DNA of 64,000 nt, taken from the NCBI GenBank assembly GCA_014529385.2, contig CM043966.1:88630587-88694586 (forward strand), written 5' to 3'. Each line of letters begins with the position of its first letter. Position 1 is the stretch's first letter. The notes under the pieces are model-generated. The model saw only the letters and a program-made list of their open reading frames with translations. It was not told where the DNA came from and did not search any database. Positions 54,272-64,000 of the stretch are shown piece by piece. The position numbers and the translations under genes were made by a program. This stretch comes from Adiantum capillus-veneris. Taxonomy: Eukaryota > Streptophyta > Polypodiopsida > Polypodiales > Pteridaceae.

Positions 54272-55525
54272 CTGTCAGATTCTGGAGAACAATAAGACTT
54301 TTTGTAAATATAAACATATAATTTACAAAACAATCTATTTTCTTAGCTTATCATTAAAATACAACAAATGTAAAAGAGTAAAGTGAAATACTAACCATGC
54401 CGTCGTGAGACTACTCAGAATGTCCATTAGGAAATTTAAACCCTTTCTGCCTGCGTACTCGCGCTCGTACGGTGTGGGGTCACGTCCTATCATCGACCAC
54501 TGTTCAAAACATACAAAGAATCCATTATGTTAGAATTTAAAAGTACAAATAGACGTAACTGCCAAACATAAAGAGCACTGCAAAAACACTTACAAAATTG
54601 GTCTCAAATGATGTCCACCCACCGCTCCCCAAGTGGTGTGACCTCCCTACGTCTACTCGCGCTTTAGCTGCCTCATTTTGTTGCTTTCACTTGTGAAGAT
54701 TCTTGCACGCTGCTCGCTTTGCATTCTTCCAATCTTCTTTGGCCAGTCAATCTGGTCTATTCCACCCATGCTTTATTGCTTTTTGTACTTCAGAATGCTT
54801 GTGCTTGCAGTATTTGCGCATTCGAACCTTCATCAAATCTTCATTGAAGCGCTCATCCCGACTTGATATGGGAAACTCGTCATGCAGCATACTGATGACT
54901 CTGTCTTTTTATTCACTTGGCACTTCACTCCAGGTGTTTAGTATGTAGTGTCTAAACACCTGAGAGCAAAAACCGTGCATGCGCGAGATCACCTTCTTTC
55001 CTTCGTCATCCAACATGATGCCGCCGCTGATGCCGAGCGAGTATGGCAAGCCCTCTCGCCTGTGATGCATGAACCTTGGTGTCTCGACAGTGGTCTCTAG
55101 CGGCGTCTCAATGGCGGTACGGATGTCACGTGTCTCCACTGGAGTCTAAGCCCCAAAGCGAGGAGTAGCTAGTGGTGTGTAGCCAGGTTAGGCCGATAGC
55201 TGTACAAAACCTGGTGTAGATGGCGATGTCGTGGCTGGTGTGGGGGCGGGCAAAGAAGGGGAAGGTAAGGAGCCTCGTGGAACACGAGGCGGTGTTGAGG
55301 CATGTTGAAGATCGTCTCGTTGACACCAATGCTAGACAAGTGTGAAGATCGTCTCATTGACACCAAAGCTTTGGAGCATGCTGAATGCTCCAAAACAGAG
55401 GGAGACGCTGAAGGAGTAGAACGACGTGATGGTGCTCCAGAGCGATGACGTTCCTCGTACCACCTCCGCTGCTGGGGTGACAAAGAAGAAAGAAACTCAT
55501 CATCATCCATACGTGCATTAAACAC
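54272..55525 (-). pseudogene. CACTA-2 second gene (TnpA-like)
   Basis: The N-terminal block (55525-55169) has MDDDEFLSSLSPQQRRWYEE and a Ser/Pro-rich stretch. A middle block (about 55139-54594) has LPYSLGISGGIMLDDEGKKV, VFRHYILNTWSEV, and a C-terminal SHHLGSGGW then TSFETNF, ending at a GTAAGTG donor. Exon 54499-54396 follows an AACAG acceptor (IGRDPTPYEREYAGRKGLN) and ends at CATG/GTTAG. The last block starts at 54281. Stops in the middle block and a 42-bp local repeat near 55310-55370 show decay. Same exon plan as CACTA-1, so the splice sites are supported by comparison. Probable DNA-binding partner of TNP2, by analogy with TnpA. Confidence 0.6.
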
Positions 55526-55566
55526 ATGAACATTTAATCTTAATATTGAATGAATGGCGAAGAAAA

Positions 55567-55570
<4 letters not shown>

Positions 55571-55607
<37 letters not shown>

Positions 55608-55625
55608 GGGGGGGGGGGGGGGGGA
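55571..55625. repeat. (GA)n followed by poly-G
   Basis: About 13 GA units are followed by a G-run of about 26 bases. Confidence 0.95.
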
Positions 55626-55661
55626 GAGGGATTCCGTTGAAGTTCTTGTGAATTTGTAAAA

Positions 55662-55925
55662 GCAATACGCTCCGGGTGTGATGGAGACTGAAGCTACAAT
55701 TGCAAAGGAGGTGATCCGTCTCTCTGCTCATAGATGCTTCTCGCCCCACCACTAGATCTAGTTGATTGGGTGAAAGAGACGCTAGGAAGCAATAGTAGTG
55801 CTGCTTAGCGTCTCTTTCATCCGATCAACTAGATCTAGTGGAGGGAGGAGCAGCATCTATGAGCAGAGATAGATCACCTCCTTCGCAATTGCAGCTTCAG
55901 TCTCCATCGCACTCGGAGCGTAGTG
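55662..55925. repeat. Near-perfect 125-bp inverted repeat between the CACTA-2 genes
   Basis: The left arm 55662-55791 and right arm 55802-55925 are reverse complements at nearly all positions, with a 10-base spacer. Shared blocks include ATGGAGACTGAAGC, AAGGAGGTGATC, CACTAGATCTAGTTGAT and GAAAGAGACGCTA. The transcript would fold into a single long stem. It lies in the gap between the TNP2 end (about 56098) and the TnpA-like start (55525). Confidence 0.9.
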
Positions 55926-58900
55926 CTCGTTGTCCCTTCTTGTGAGAACATACCTAGAGCATACGTACCTGGAGTGGAGGCAATGACGATTAAATACAAT
56001 GACGCAATGATGCATATAGACAGGAATGGACAGAAATCTTGACTATAATATATATTATAAACCAGAGAAAAATTGTTCAAATACGATGTTTATGGCTTTA
56101 ATAGGTCTCTCTCTCATCCTCACATAGATCAGCATAACTTCCTATATCTATATAGAGATCTCCGTTTTGAGAGATGTCCTCCGTTTCATTTTGTAGATCC
56201 TTTGCATGCACCCCATAGAGAGTAGCAGCTTGATGCTCGTTTGGCACCACCTCAACGGCTTCTGACTTAGCATCTTCTCCGATCTCCTCCATTGATGCCG
56301 CTGTGATTGGCACATGGTAGCCCTCATATGTCCGTGCACTATGAGGGGCTACCTCTTTGACGTACCACCGGTTTGATGCAAATTTTGTAGGATGAAATAT
56401 CACCTTCCAGAGCCACATAACTTACATGAGAGCTTCCAAGCACATAACTTCTAAAATTGGATGTTAACTATTTATATACTTACTTGTTCACAATGCTCGG
56501 ATAGTACGAAAGTGTCTCTTAGGTCAGTCCATTTCTTATTTTCAAGGAAACCAGATTCTCCTCTACGCACAGTAGCATTGCGACCCTCCATGATTATCTT
56601 GAACCATTGCACATCGAACAAGTCGACAAAAAATCCTCTATAATCGATTCTCAAAATCTCTTGTAGTATGCCAAAGTAAGTGAATTTGGCCACCACAGGA
56701 TCTCCATCAGAGGACCGTCATCGACTAGACTGTTCAAATTTTGGCATGGTTCCACAATCTTGAGTAAAACGCTTTTTGTCAATCCGTTCCACCCTAAAAT
56801 GTTGACCTTTACACCATGCTTCTGTGTATAACTTATACTACAACCAACAAAGATTATGAGTGGCCGTTCAAACATCTAGAAAGTTTCTAGTCATACATTG
56901 CAAACTTATCTTGGCCGTGCAACCTCGAGAGTACTCCCACTGCTCCTCAGTCACTTTCTCATCGCACTGTTGTGCGCTTTTCAATTGGTTGTGCAACCAT
57001 CTTAAGCTCATGAATGTTGGTAGGATCTCCAGACCTGCCGAATAATGCATCAGTGGTCGTCTTCCCCGTCTCCACTCGATCGTGCCCTTTGTCGCACTTG
57101 CTTTGCATTTTCGTATTGTGAAATCCACTTTTGCATCACTAAATTCTGAAGCATGCAAAATCGGTTGATCTTAGCCTCTAGACCTTTGGTCATCTTCTTC
57201 TCAACATTGAGATTTCACATGACAATCCCAAATATCCACTCATCATCTACGGTATTCCATAGCGTGTCCTGGGCTTTATCAGATCCATCTAGCCACTCTC
57301 TAATGTAAACTAGGGACTCTGATACCAGTCAACCTTCTGCCATGCTACCCTCCGGAGGTGCCTTCTGACGCATATATCCCTTGAGCGTTTTCATGCAAAG
57401 TTTTAAAAAGAACATCCATTTGGAATGTACTGTGCGAGCTATTTCCACCTCATCAACAATGTGAACAAGAAGATGCACCTGAATGGTTAGCATGGTAGTA
57501 GGAAAGTGTTTCTCAAACATGCACACAACCTCCACAACGTTTAGTTTGGCAAATGGTATGGAGTCTACATTGATCTCCTTTTGTGAGATCCATTGCACCA
57601 ACTTCGCAAGTTTGTAGATTGTGTTACGGACGTCAGAAGATAAACATCCCTCAATGGCCACCGGTAAAATAAACTGCAAAACATGTCTAGAAATGATATT
57701 AAAGTCCACACACAAATTTGCTACACAATTCACTATGATATATTCCACTTCAAACATACCTTATACATTTTATGCCAGCCGTGTGACTTCAAATCGGTAA
57801 GCTTTCCTTATTTAGTGAAACACGTTCGGAGCGAGTGCATTACACCAGTGGGGGTCCGCACAGATCAAATGGTCTCTTTTAATTTTGCATTCTTGGACTC
57901 CTATCAAAATCCATGGCACTTTAGGGAGTTTTATTGATCCATTGAATGCTGTCTACGGCCAATATTGCTCCATATGATCCATATTTCTAAGGTCAACCGT
58001 GGCTCCCAAAGTATATTTCTTGCCGATCAAATGGTCCCACAACAGATTACCCACATTCTTGAATATGTGCATTGGATCGAGCAAGTGATTGATCATGAGT
58101 CTGGGCCAATATGGTAACTCATACCATAGAGAGAGTCTCTTCATCCCTGGGGGCAAACCGTCATCACACATCTCCTTTTGCTCTAACCGTGCTTGTGCAG
58201 ACATCCTCGGTGGCTGTCTTCCCAAAAAGCCATCGTGTAACACATGATTCTCTGGAAGATACGCTTGATGACCTTTGTACATTTTCTTCTTCAATGAGGG
58301 CGCTCGACGTGAATTAAGTTTAGGTCCACATGTGACACATGTTGTATATCTACTTGTTTGAAGCCCTACATGTATACACATGACAATAGATAATCTTCAG
58401 AAAAACCAAGATTTACAGTGTTTGAGTTTGAGTGTAAACCACCCGAGCATTCTGTTAGTCCGGGATGGTCCTGCATGATTCACATTAGAATGCCTCTGAT
58501 CAAAGCATTCCATCGACTTATGTGTCGGCTCATATCCACCACTTTTATGACAATCCACAATTGTTGCAGCTCTTCCAATAGTGGAGAAAGATACACATCC
58601 ATATTCTTCACTTTATACCACCCCGGCACAATCAAGCTTAGCCACAAGTGCCCCTTCTTGGTAGTCAACCATGGGGGAATGTTGTAGTTGACGATGACAA
58701 CGGGCCATACACTGTAAGATGTTGATCTTTGACCAAATGGATTTACGCCATCCATAGCCAGGCCTATGCGCAAATTTTAAGCTACCCTTGTTAAATCCGG
58801 CCATGTATTATCTATATGTTTCCAAGCTGCACAATCTGCAGGAATCCGTAGCACACCATCCAAAGACTATTCTCCTCGTGCCATGATGCTAAGGCGGCCA

Positions 58901-59181
58901 TGGACTTACATTCAAAGAAATGCTTGATGTGAGGAATCAGAGGAAAATGTCGCAAAACCTTTTGTGGAATTTTTATTCCGTGGAGATCTACTCGATATCT
59001 CTCAGAATCACATTTCGGACACTTCTCCATGGCTATGTATTCCTCTCTGAAAAGAATGCAGTCGTTAGGACAAGCGAGAATCGAATTGTAATCCATCCCC
59101 AAGATTCACAAGATCTTTCTTTCTTCCTCTCTGAAATCTGGCATCACATTATCAGCTAGCAATATGTGCTCTTTGAGCAAT

Positions 59182-59280
59182 CTACACAGTAAAAAAAAAG
59201 TGGTACACTTGTGTAAGTAATCTATCAGATCATTACACATCTATAATAATTATAGAAGTAAACATGTTGTAATAGATCAC
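59182..59280 (-). other. Recognisable 99-bp intron in TNP2
   Basis: Donor TTTTTAG/GTGATC and acceptor TTACTGTGTAG/ATTGCTC join the conserved protein MLF-R-LLKEH exactly in frame, although other parts of the gene are broken. Confidence 0.75.
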
Positions 59281-59877
59281 CTAAAAAGCATTGTGATGCT
59301 AGTGTCACTCCATCCAAACTTTGTCTGCATGTTGAGAAGAACCAGGAGTGCCTTCAATCTAGACACACGTGCTCCATCATACAATGGCGTATCGGCTTCA
59401 CTTTTCATATCATCATAGATAAGACTTTCTGAATCCATGATGGTCTCGATCATTTCATCAATCTCGGGCTCAAACAACATTTCCTCGTTGGAAATGTGGT
59501 CTACATGATCATCCTCCGAGATGTCAGAGGCTACATCTTGTGGCCTCAGTATGTTGCTTGACCAAAGCGCCTACGAACACGTCTATTGGGTTGCAAGATT
59601 GCTGCATGTTGGCTAGCGTTAGAGTCCGATGAGTTATAATTGGCAACAACTTAATCTATAATAGATAGATCAAACTCGCCAAATTTGCGAGCGTGCTTCA
59701 AAGAAACACGTCTTGTCTATCACACAACATGCTTGCATTGATTACAAGGACATAAGATCCTTGTTGAGAGATAGGTGTTTCGTTTGGATGGCCCCACATC
59801 CTCGTCACTACAAATAATTAATGTAAAAACCTTATAACCTGGACATAAATTTAATCTTCTATTGCTATCCTCATTGT

Positions 59878-59879
<2 letters not shown>

Positions 59880-59931
<52 letters not shown>
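59880..59931. repeat. (CT)n in the TNP2 5' region
   Basis: About 26 units. It lies between the presumed first exon/leader (59932 onward) and the transposase-associated domain. Confidence 0.95.
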
Positions 59932-59935
<4 letters not shown>

Positions 59936-60080
59936 TTCAAAACTACCTGACATTCTCTAGTCATGTCGGATCCCCGCACACCTCGGTCTAGAGGTGCACG
60001 GAGATCAGAACCACCGGGTTATAATATCGTCTTTATTGGTCAATGCTTATATTTGTGGGTACAAAAAATCTACACACCCA
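59932..60080 (-). repeat. TNP2 leader segment, copy 1
   Basis: Matches 61469-61622: blocks CACCTCGGTCTAGAGGT, ACGGAGATCAGAACCACCG and ATCGTCTTTATTGGTCAATG are shared. Both copies have a microsatellite on the left and stay alike up to CCCACGT. On the minus strand it would precede TNP2 and give MTREC. Confidence 0.85.
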
Positions 60081-61371
60081 CGTCTACATGATAGTGCATG
60101 TAATGGACAAAACCCCTTTGCCTCTTCTCTAGCTGTAGCAATTCACAACATCTTAACATCTCTTCATAGCAGATTTTTGTTCGATGGATTACATAGCACA
60201 TTACATGTTGGCCTCCAATTTGAGTATCATATCGTTGAAAGCTTTCCAACTTAAGATCGTATCCATAGTGAGGAAGAGAGGGATCACCGTTTGTCTAACT
60301 CTAATTTTTTCCCGTAATCGTGAAGGTAGACTTTAATATAAAAACTAAATCCAAAATATAATCTTAAATCTAACCTAATTGAACATATAATGGCATATTA
60401 GAGAGTTTGAGACTTTCGAGTCAATTTGGAAATCCCCAATGTATTGAAGATTTGGTTATATGGACAAATCTCACCTTGTTTTCTAAGATCGAAGCCATCT
60501 ACAACGTCTTCAAAAGATCTTCCAAGCCTTGCTCTCAAAAATTTCACTAAGGTTTAACCATGTGGTCATATCTTAAGCTCTTATTGAAGAATTGGGAAAT
60601 TCCCAAACTCACTAATATGGTGTTATATGGTGATTCGGAATTTATTGAACATGGTTAGTGGGTGAGTTAATAGGTGTCAAATTCTGATGGGAATATACAT
60701 ATTGTTATGTAACTAGTGTTTGCTCTTTGGGCAAAGCTTTCATAATTGACATGCCCTAAAATCTAACCTAAATCTAATCTAATTTAATCTTAAATTGAAC
60801 ATAGATCTAGATCTAATCTAATCTTAAACTCAACATAAACCTAAATCTAATCGATCTAATCTTAAATCTAACATAAACCTAAATGTAATCTTACTTAAAT
60901 CTAAATCTAATCTAACCTTAAATCTTGTCTTGACCTTAAATCTAAATCTAATCTAATCTTAAACTCAACATAAACCTAAATCTAATCCAATCTTAAATCC
61001 TAATCCTAAATGTAATCTAACTTAAATCTAACCTAGCTAATCTTAAATCTTGCCCTAATTTTAAATCTATCCTAATATTAAACTCAACATAAACATAAAT
61101 CTAAATGTAATCTAACTTAATCTTAAATTTAATTTAAACCTTAATATAATCTTAACTCTAACCTAATTTTAAATTTAGCATAAATTTGAAATATAATATA
61201 AACGTAATCTAACTTGATCTTAGAATTTAATATAACCTAATTTTAATTAAATGTAATTTCAAATTTAACATAACCCTAAATCTTAATATAACCTTTCATT
61301 TCATATTTTCTCTACTTTTTTTATATATATCTCTGTCTCTCTTTGTTTTCTTCCCTTACCTCTCTCTTTTC

Positions 61372-61375
<4 letters not shown>
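60081..61375. other. AT-rich region with degenerate CTAAATCTAATC repeats
   Basis: No gene. From about 60745 to 61290 the plus strand is built of variants of CTAAATCTAATC / TCTTAAATCTAA with irregular spacing, like a decayed minisatellite. 60081-60744 shows nothing recognisable. Confidence 0.7.

Positions 61376-61468
<93 letters not shown>
61376..61468. repeat. (CT)n-(TG)n microsatellite
   Basis: About 30 CT units pass into about 16 TG units immediately left of leader copy 2. Confidence 0.95.
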
Positions 61469-61470
<2 letters not shown>

Positions 61471-61622
61471 CACACTGTAAACTACCTCACATTCTCTAGT
61501 CATGTTGGATCCCAGCACACCTCGGTCTAGAGGTTGACGGAGATCAGAACCACCGAGTTATAATATCGTCTTTATTGGTCAATGCTTATATTTGTGGGTA
61601 CAAGAAATCTACACACCCACGT
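61469..61622 (-). repeat. TNP2 leader segment, copy 2, cut by element R
   Basis: Homologous to 59932-60080. The match ends exactly where element R begins (CCCACGT then TGTCAGG here; CCCACGTCTACATG in copy 1), which fixes the left edge of R. Confidence 0.85.
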
Positions 61623-62770
61623 TGTCAGGAGTTTTTTGGAGCAAGGGATTGCGCATATGTACATATACATGCATGGTGCATCAAATAAAGAATTGCCCAT
61701 TTTTCAGAGCCAGGTGGTTACGTGGGGCCCACATGTGTACAACTAGGATAGCATGTACATAGTGCATCGATTTTCACTATTACCAGTACCACTGTGTTTT
61801 TTCTACAATAAGGAGGAGTTGGTAGTGTGTAAAACTTCTCAAGGAAGCTATCCGCGGGCCGACGACATGAGGTAAGCAGGTGCGTCAGATGGCATCTAGT
61901 GGCGTCAGCAGGGCGAACGAGGTCAATATTTGCACGCGAATGAGGATGGACACAACGTGGGTGTTTTCTTCTGAGAGTTATGCAAAAATTTCATCATTAG
62001 GACCACTTTTTGGGGCCACTTCACATGGTTGCGAGACGCATTATTGAAAAGAAATGAGTGCCAGGTGTGCGGATGATGCAAAAAGGTGACAACTATGCAC
62101 TGCGAGGTCAATTTTTGGCCTGTTCGGGGTCCGTTTGAGGTCATCTAAAAGGCCAAGGGTGCCCAACTAAAAAAGCTAAGTGTGGAAACTGAAAAAACTG
62201 AGAGAAGACCAGAAAAAACGTGGGGAAGAGAGGAGGAACTTCCGCAGGTGTGTTTTTGGGGTTTTTGGAGCCTGTTTTGGCCGTAAACTGCTCATCCGAG
62301 GTCGGATTTGAGCACTTTGACATTGTAGACTGGGGTTTTGGGCCGTTCCGGACGCGATGGTGCTGTCCATTTTGCCAAATTCCTCACTCTTTTCCTGCTG
62401 TTTTTCTGTGTAAGTTTCTCCTATGAGCGAAGTTTCTGCTCTAGTTTGTGATTGTATCCGGCTTATTTTACCCATATTGTGTGAGCTATTTGCCCCATTG
62501 GTGTTGGCCCAAGCTCAATTGTATCTAAACATCAAAAATTCTCCCCTTTTGAGCTGAGTTTTTTGGGTGTGTGTGTGTGTGTGTGTGTGTGTGTCTGTGT
62601 GGAGTGGGCAAGTGGATAGTCTCTCTCCTCTCACTCCAGAGGTGTGTTCCCTGTCTCGGCCAGGTGTGTTGTCTAAGCCGAGTGGTGCCCCATATTGTGT
62701 GTGTGTATCTTACCAAGAGTGTGTGTCGGGTCATTATAGAGGCGTTGTGTGTGTTTTAATCCCGCTCACA
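61623..62770 (+). repeat. 5' LTR of R
   Basis: 1148 bp, begins TGTCAGGAGT and ends CCGCTCACA, with a (TG)n tract at about 62565-62592. The partner LTR lies outside the window, so the right end rests on the adjacent primer binding site. Confidence 0.7.
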
Positions 62771-62776
62771 TTCTTT

Positions 62777-62795
62777 TGGCGCCCCCACGGAGGAT
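62777..62795 (+). promoter_or_regulatory. Primer binding site of R
   Basis: TGGCGCCCCCACGGAGGAT lies six bases after the LTR end and matches the site of G with three differences. Confidence 0.75.
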
Positions 62796-63506
62796 CTTCT
62801 TTGAGTACCTTCTGCTTCGAGCTTCAAGCTTCGAAATTCGGGATTACAGGTTGCAGGTTGCAGATTACAGGTTACAGGTTACAAGGACAGGTACATGTAC
62901 AGGTGATTCACACAGGTACAGGTAGTTGGAGTACAGTTATATACTAGCTTTGGTGTCACTTGCAGTTGTTGTGGGTATGCATCACTTGGCACCTGTTTGA
63001 GCGCATTGTCTGTTGGATTGTACGTTACTTGTGGAAACTGTCATGGTATGCCTTTGTGGAGCCATATATAGTTTTATTTGGTAGTCCCAGCCATTTCTGA
63101 GACTTGGTCTGGAAGATAGTCATTTCTGAGACTTGACTATACGAGATTTGCATTAGCCTTCGTGTGAGGGTCGATAGCGTGAGGTTTTATTGAGCTGGGG
63201 GATTCTCAAATGTAGAGATCCTTTCGATGATACAGGTAGCTGGAGCACCCTTTTTGTGACCTCGCCTTAGGCTATGTACTAGTGAGTCCTACTTGATGCT
63301 CGGGTTCTATTGTTGACAGTTTATGCATACATATACAGTCTATATTTTGGGTTCCTACTGCTCTATTTCTGGGGAAACTCTGCCAAAATTTTTCCAAGTT
63401 ATGATGGCTGGTTTTTTGGTCTTTTGAGCCATTTATGCTATTATGCTGCTGAAATTTTGGCAAAATCAGAGGTTAAGTCAGGTGTGCCTTCTTGTGAGCT
63501 TCATGG
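62796..63506 (+). other. Leader of R
   Basis: Includes a short tandem repeat of ACAGGT(T)/GCAGGTT units at about 62845-62930. The ORF at 63310-63516 is hydrophobic and has no recognised similarity. Confidence 0.5.
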
Positions 63507-63734
63507 TTGGCTTTAATGGATGATCAAAATGGACCTCAATTCACTCCATTTCATTTAACTCAGAGAATCCAGATAAATGTTCATGTGTCAAGGAAGATTT
63601 TTTTCCAGCAGCGCATAGTCTTTATGTTTGGGCCAAGAAGATTACGAGAGATCCTGGAATGTCCTTTGCCTGTTGTAATTCCGATGATCAACTATGAAAA
63701 CTCATTTGATGTGCATGTGTTTGTCCTTATCTAA
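63507..63734 (+). CDS. Leader ORF upstream of gag in R, conserved in G
   Basis: 75 codons, ending about 100 bases before the gag ATG. It has IQINVHV, then MFGPRRLREILECPLPVVIP, then SFDVHV. These align with IKVILDL, MLGGERFFEVLASDQPFVLP and PFEVLI of the ORF at 49991-49725 in G, with one 2-residue gap before the first motif and none after. Neither ORF resembles gag, protease or a known accessory protein. Translation start within the ORF is uncertain (Met 1 or Met 4). Confidence 0.55.
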   Translation: MALMDDQNGPQFTPFHLTQRIQINVHVSRKIFFQQRIVFMFGPRRLREILECPLPVVIPMINYENSFDVHVFVLI

Positions 63735-63836
63735 AGCTGAGCTCCATTGAAGTTTCTGGAGATTGGGTAGTCAAAAGTCTTGGGTTCTTGCACGTGTGTT
63801 CGAAGGGGTTCTCAAAGCATTGAAACTTGGGTAGCC

Positions 63837-64000
63837 ATGGCTTTCTCTTATCCGGAGTTCCATGGAAGAAGTGATGAAGATGTGGAAGAATTTTTGGAAA
63901 AGATGGAGGTTGCCTGCATTAACAACCAGATTCATGACCCTACGCAAATGTTATGCCTTCTCCAAATTTGTTTGAAGAGTGATGCACGAGTTTGGTCCAA
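63837..64000 (+). CDS. gag: gag of R, N-terminal part (runs off the window)
   Basis: MAFSYPEFHGRSDEDVEEFL, then EKMEVACINN and a later KSDARVW. It matches the gag N-terminus of G (F-x2-F-x-G, ED, FL, EVAC, N, K-x2-AR-x-W), which supports the start codon. 54 codons are visible without a stop. Confidence 0.8.
   Translation, partial: MAFSYPEFHGRSDEDVEEFLEKMEVACINNQIHDPTQMLCLLQICLKSDARVWS

Larger units (their letters stand above)
56098..59953 (-). pseudogene. TNP2-type CACTA transposase of CACTA-2
   Basis: In order on the minus strand: a transposase-associated domain near 59760-59720 (ILCPCNQCKHVV); DTPLYDGARVSRLKALLVLLN (59420-59300); an intron 59280-59182 (GTGATC..TGTGTAG) that joins MLFR to LLKEHILLADNVMPDF; a TGA at about 59108; MDYNSILACPNDCILF and KCPKCDSERY (59099-58990); the catalytic Transposase_21 region (AMDGVNPFG, IPPWLTTKKGHLWLSLIVPG, LSLWYELPYWPRLMINHLLDPMH; 58773-57953); a DUF4218-type segment (57757-57329, HFPTTMLTIQVHLLVHI, MKTLKGYMRQKAPPEGS); and a DUF4216-type C-terminus (56696-56098, FGILQEILRIDYRGF). 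Stops and frameshifts between blocks make it inactive. A normal TNP2 cuts and pastes the CACTA family. Confidence 0.85.
53374..60080 (-). mobile_element. CACTA (En/Spm-like) transposon 2 with TNP2
   Basis: The element's 3' end CACTACAAGAGG lies at 53374, inside the H coding frame, followed by the subterminal motifs of CACTA-1. Reading leftward from about 59953 it carries a decayed TNP2 transposase (to 56098), an inverted repeat, a poly-G/(GA)n tract and the TnpA-like gene (55525-54272). I could not find the other terminal repeat (CCTCTTGTAGTG) before 64000, so the 5' end is beyond the window, lost, or displaced by element R. The limit given is the end of the leader segment that is repeated at 61469. 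Confidence 0.75.
61623..64000 (+). mobile_element. Tat-like Ty3/gypsy element R, 5' part
   Basis: 5' LTR 61623-62770 (TGTCAGGAG..CTCACA), primer binding site at 62777, leader, leader ORF at 63507-63734, and gag from 63837 running off the window. The left boundary is set by interruption of the repeat at 61469-61622. The primer binding site, leader ORF and gag all resemble those of element G, while the LTR does not. Confidence 0.8.

Noticed and set aside
60745-61290. Interstitial telomere
   Set aside because: No tandem run of CCCTAAA/TTTAGGG; the words are CTAAATCTAATC-like and irregular.
1-64000. CRISPR array, bacterial operons, tRNA or rRNA genes
   Set aside because: The direct repeats are transposon LTRs, satellites or microsatellites. 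No cloverleaf or rRNA core sequence was noticed. The tRNA-like motifs are short primer binding sites only.

Overview
The window looks like nuclear DNA of a land plant with a large, repeat-rich genome. The evidence is two CACTA (En/Spm) DNA transposons, one with a TNP2-type transposase and a plant-like GT-AG intron; Ty3/gypsy elements of the Tat type with a second RNase H; LTR retroelements primed by initiator tRNA-Met; and very many (CT)n, (GA)n, (CA)n and poly-G/C tracts. I found no convincing host gene, rRNA, tRNA or CRISPR array. I cannot tell from the sequence alone whether the plant is a fern, lycophyte, gymnosperm or angiosperm.

Layout from left to right. 1-5642: unrecognised AT-rich DNA with compound microsatellites and a short LINE-like 3' end. 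5643-13949: a tandem LTR retrotransposon array (LTR, deleted interior, LTR, the same deleted interior, LTR) with a period of about 2.98 kb. 13950-19682: no genes; microsatellites and one gypsy-type primer binding site. 19683-21036: a small TRIM-like LTR element. About 21.2-23.6 kb: a degraded gypsy gag and its 5' LTR. 23769-about 39480: a nested stack. Gypsy element X (minus strand) holds element Y (25560-34747, 141-144 bp LTRs and a near-perfect target duplication). Y holds CACTA element 1 (27352-33676). CACTA-1 carries an L1-ORF1p-like pseudogene and an array of about eleven hairpin-forming repeats. A 2.4-kb insert also splits the 5' LTR of X.

About 39.5-53.4 kb: a plus-strand gypsy element H. 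It is interrupted by an inverted gene duplication (about 41.04-41.97 kb), by a nearly intact minus-strand Tat-type element G (42820-52097, CTAC target duplication), and by CACTA element 2, which enters at 53374. CACTA-2 (53374 to at least 60080) carries a decayed TNP2 transposase and a second gene that shares exon structure with CACTA-1. 61623-64000: the 5' part of another Tat-like element, R (LTR, primer binding site, leader ORF, start of gag), running off the window.

How the parts relate. In G and R the order is LTR, primer binding site, small leader ORF, gag (then pol in G). The leader ORFs of G and R are clearly related to each other although their LTRs show no evident similarity, which makes this ORF the best candidate for an undescribed component here. 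The two CACTA elements share terminal repeats, subterminal TAGCGAC/GTCGCTA motifs and a three-block second gene. Both also have long self-complementary DNA just upstream of that gene. Most broken frames are explained by single C-to-T type stops (CGA to TGA, CAG to TAG), as expected for methylated, silenced transposons.
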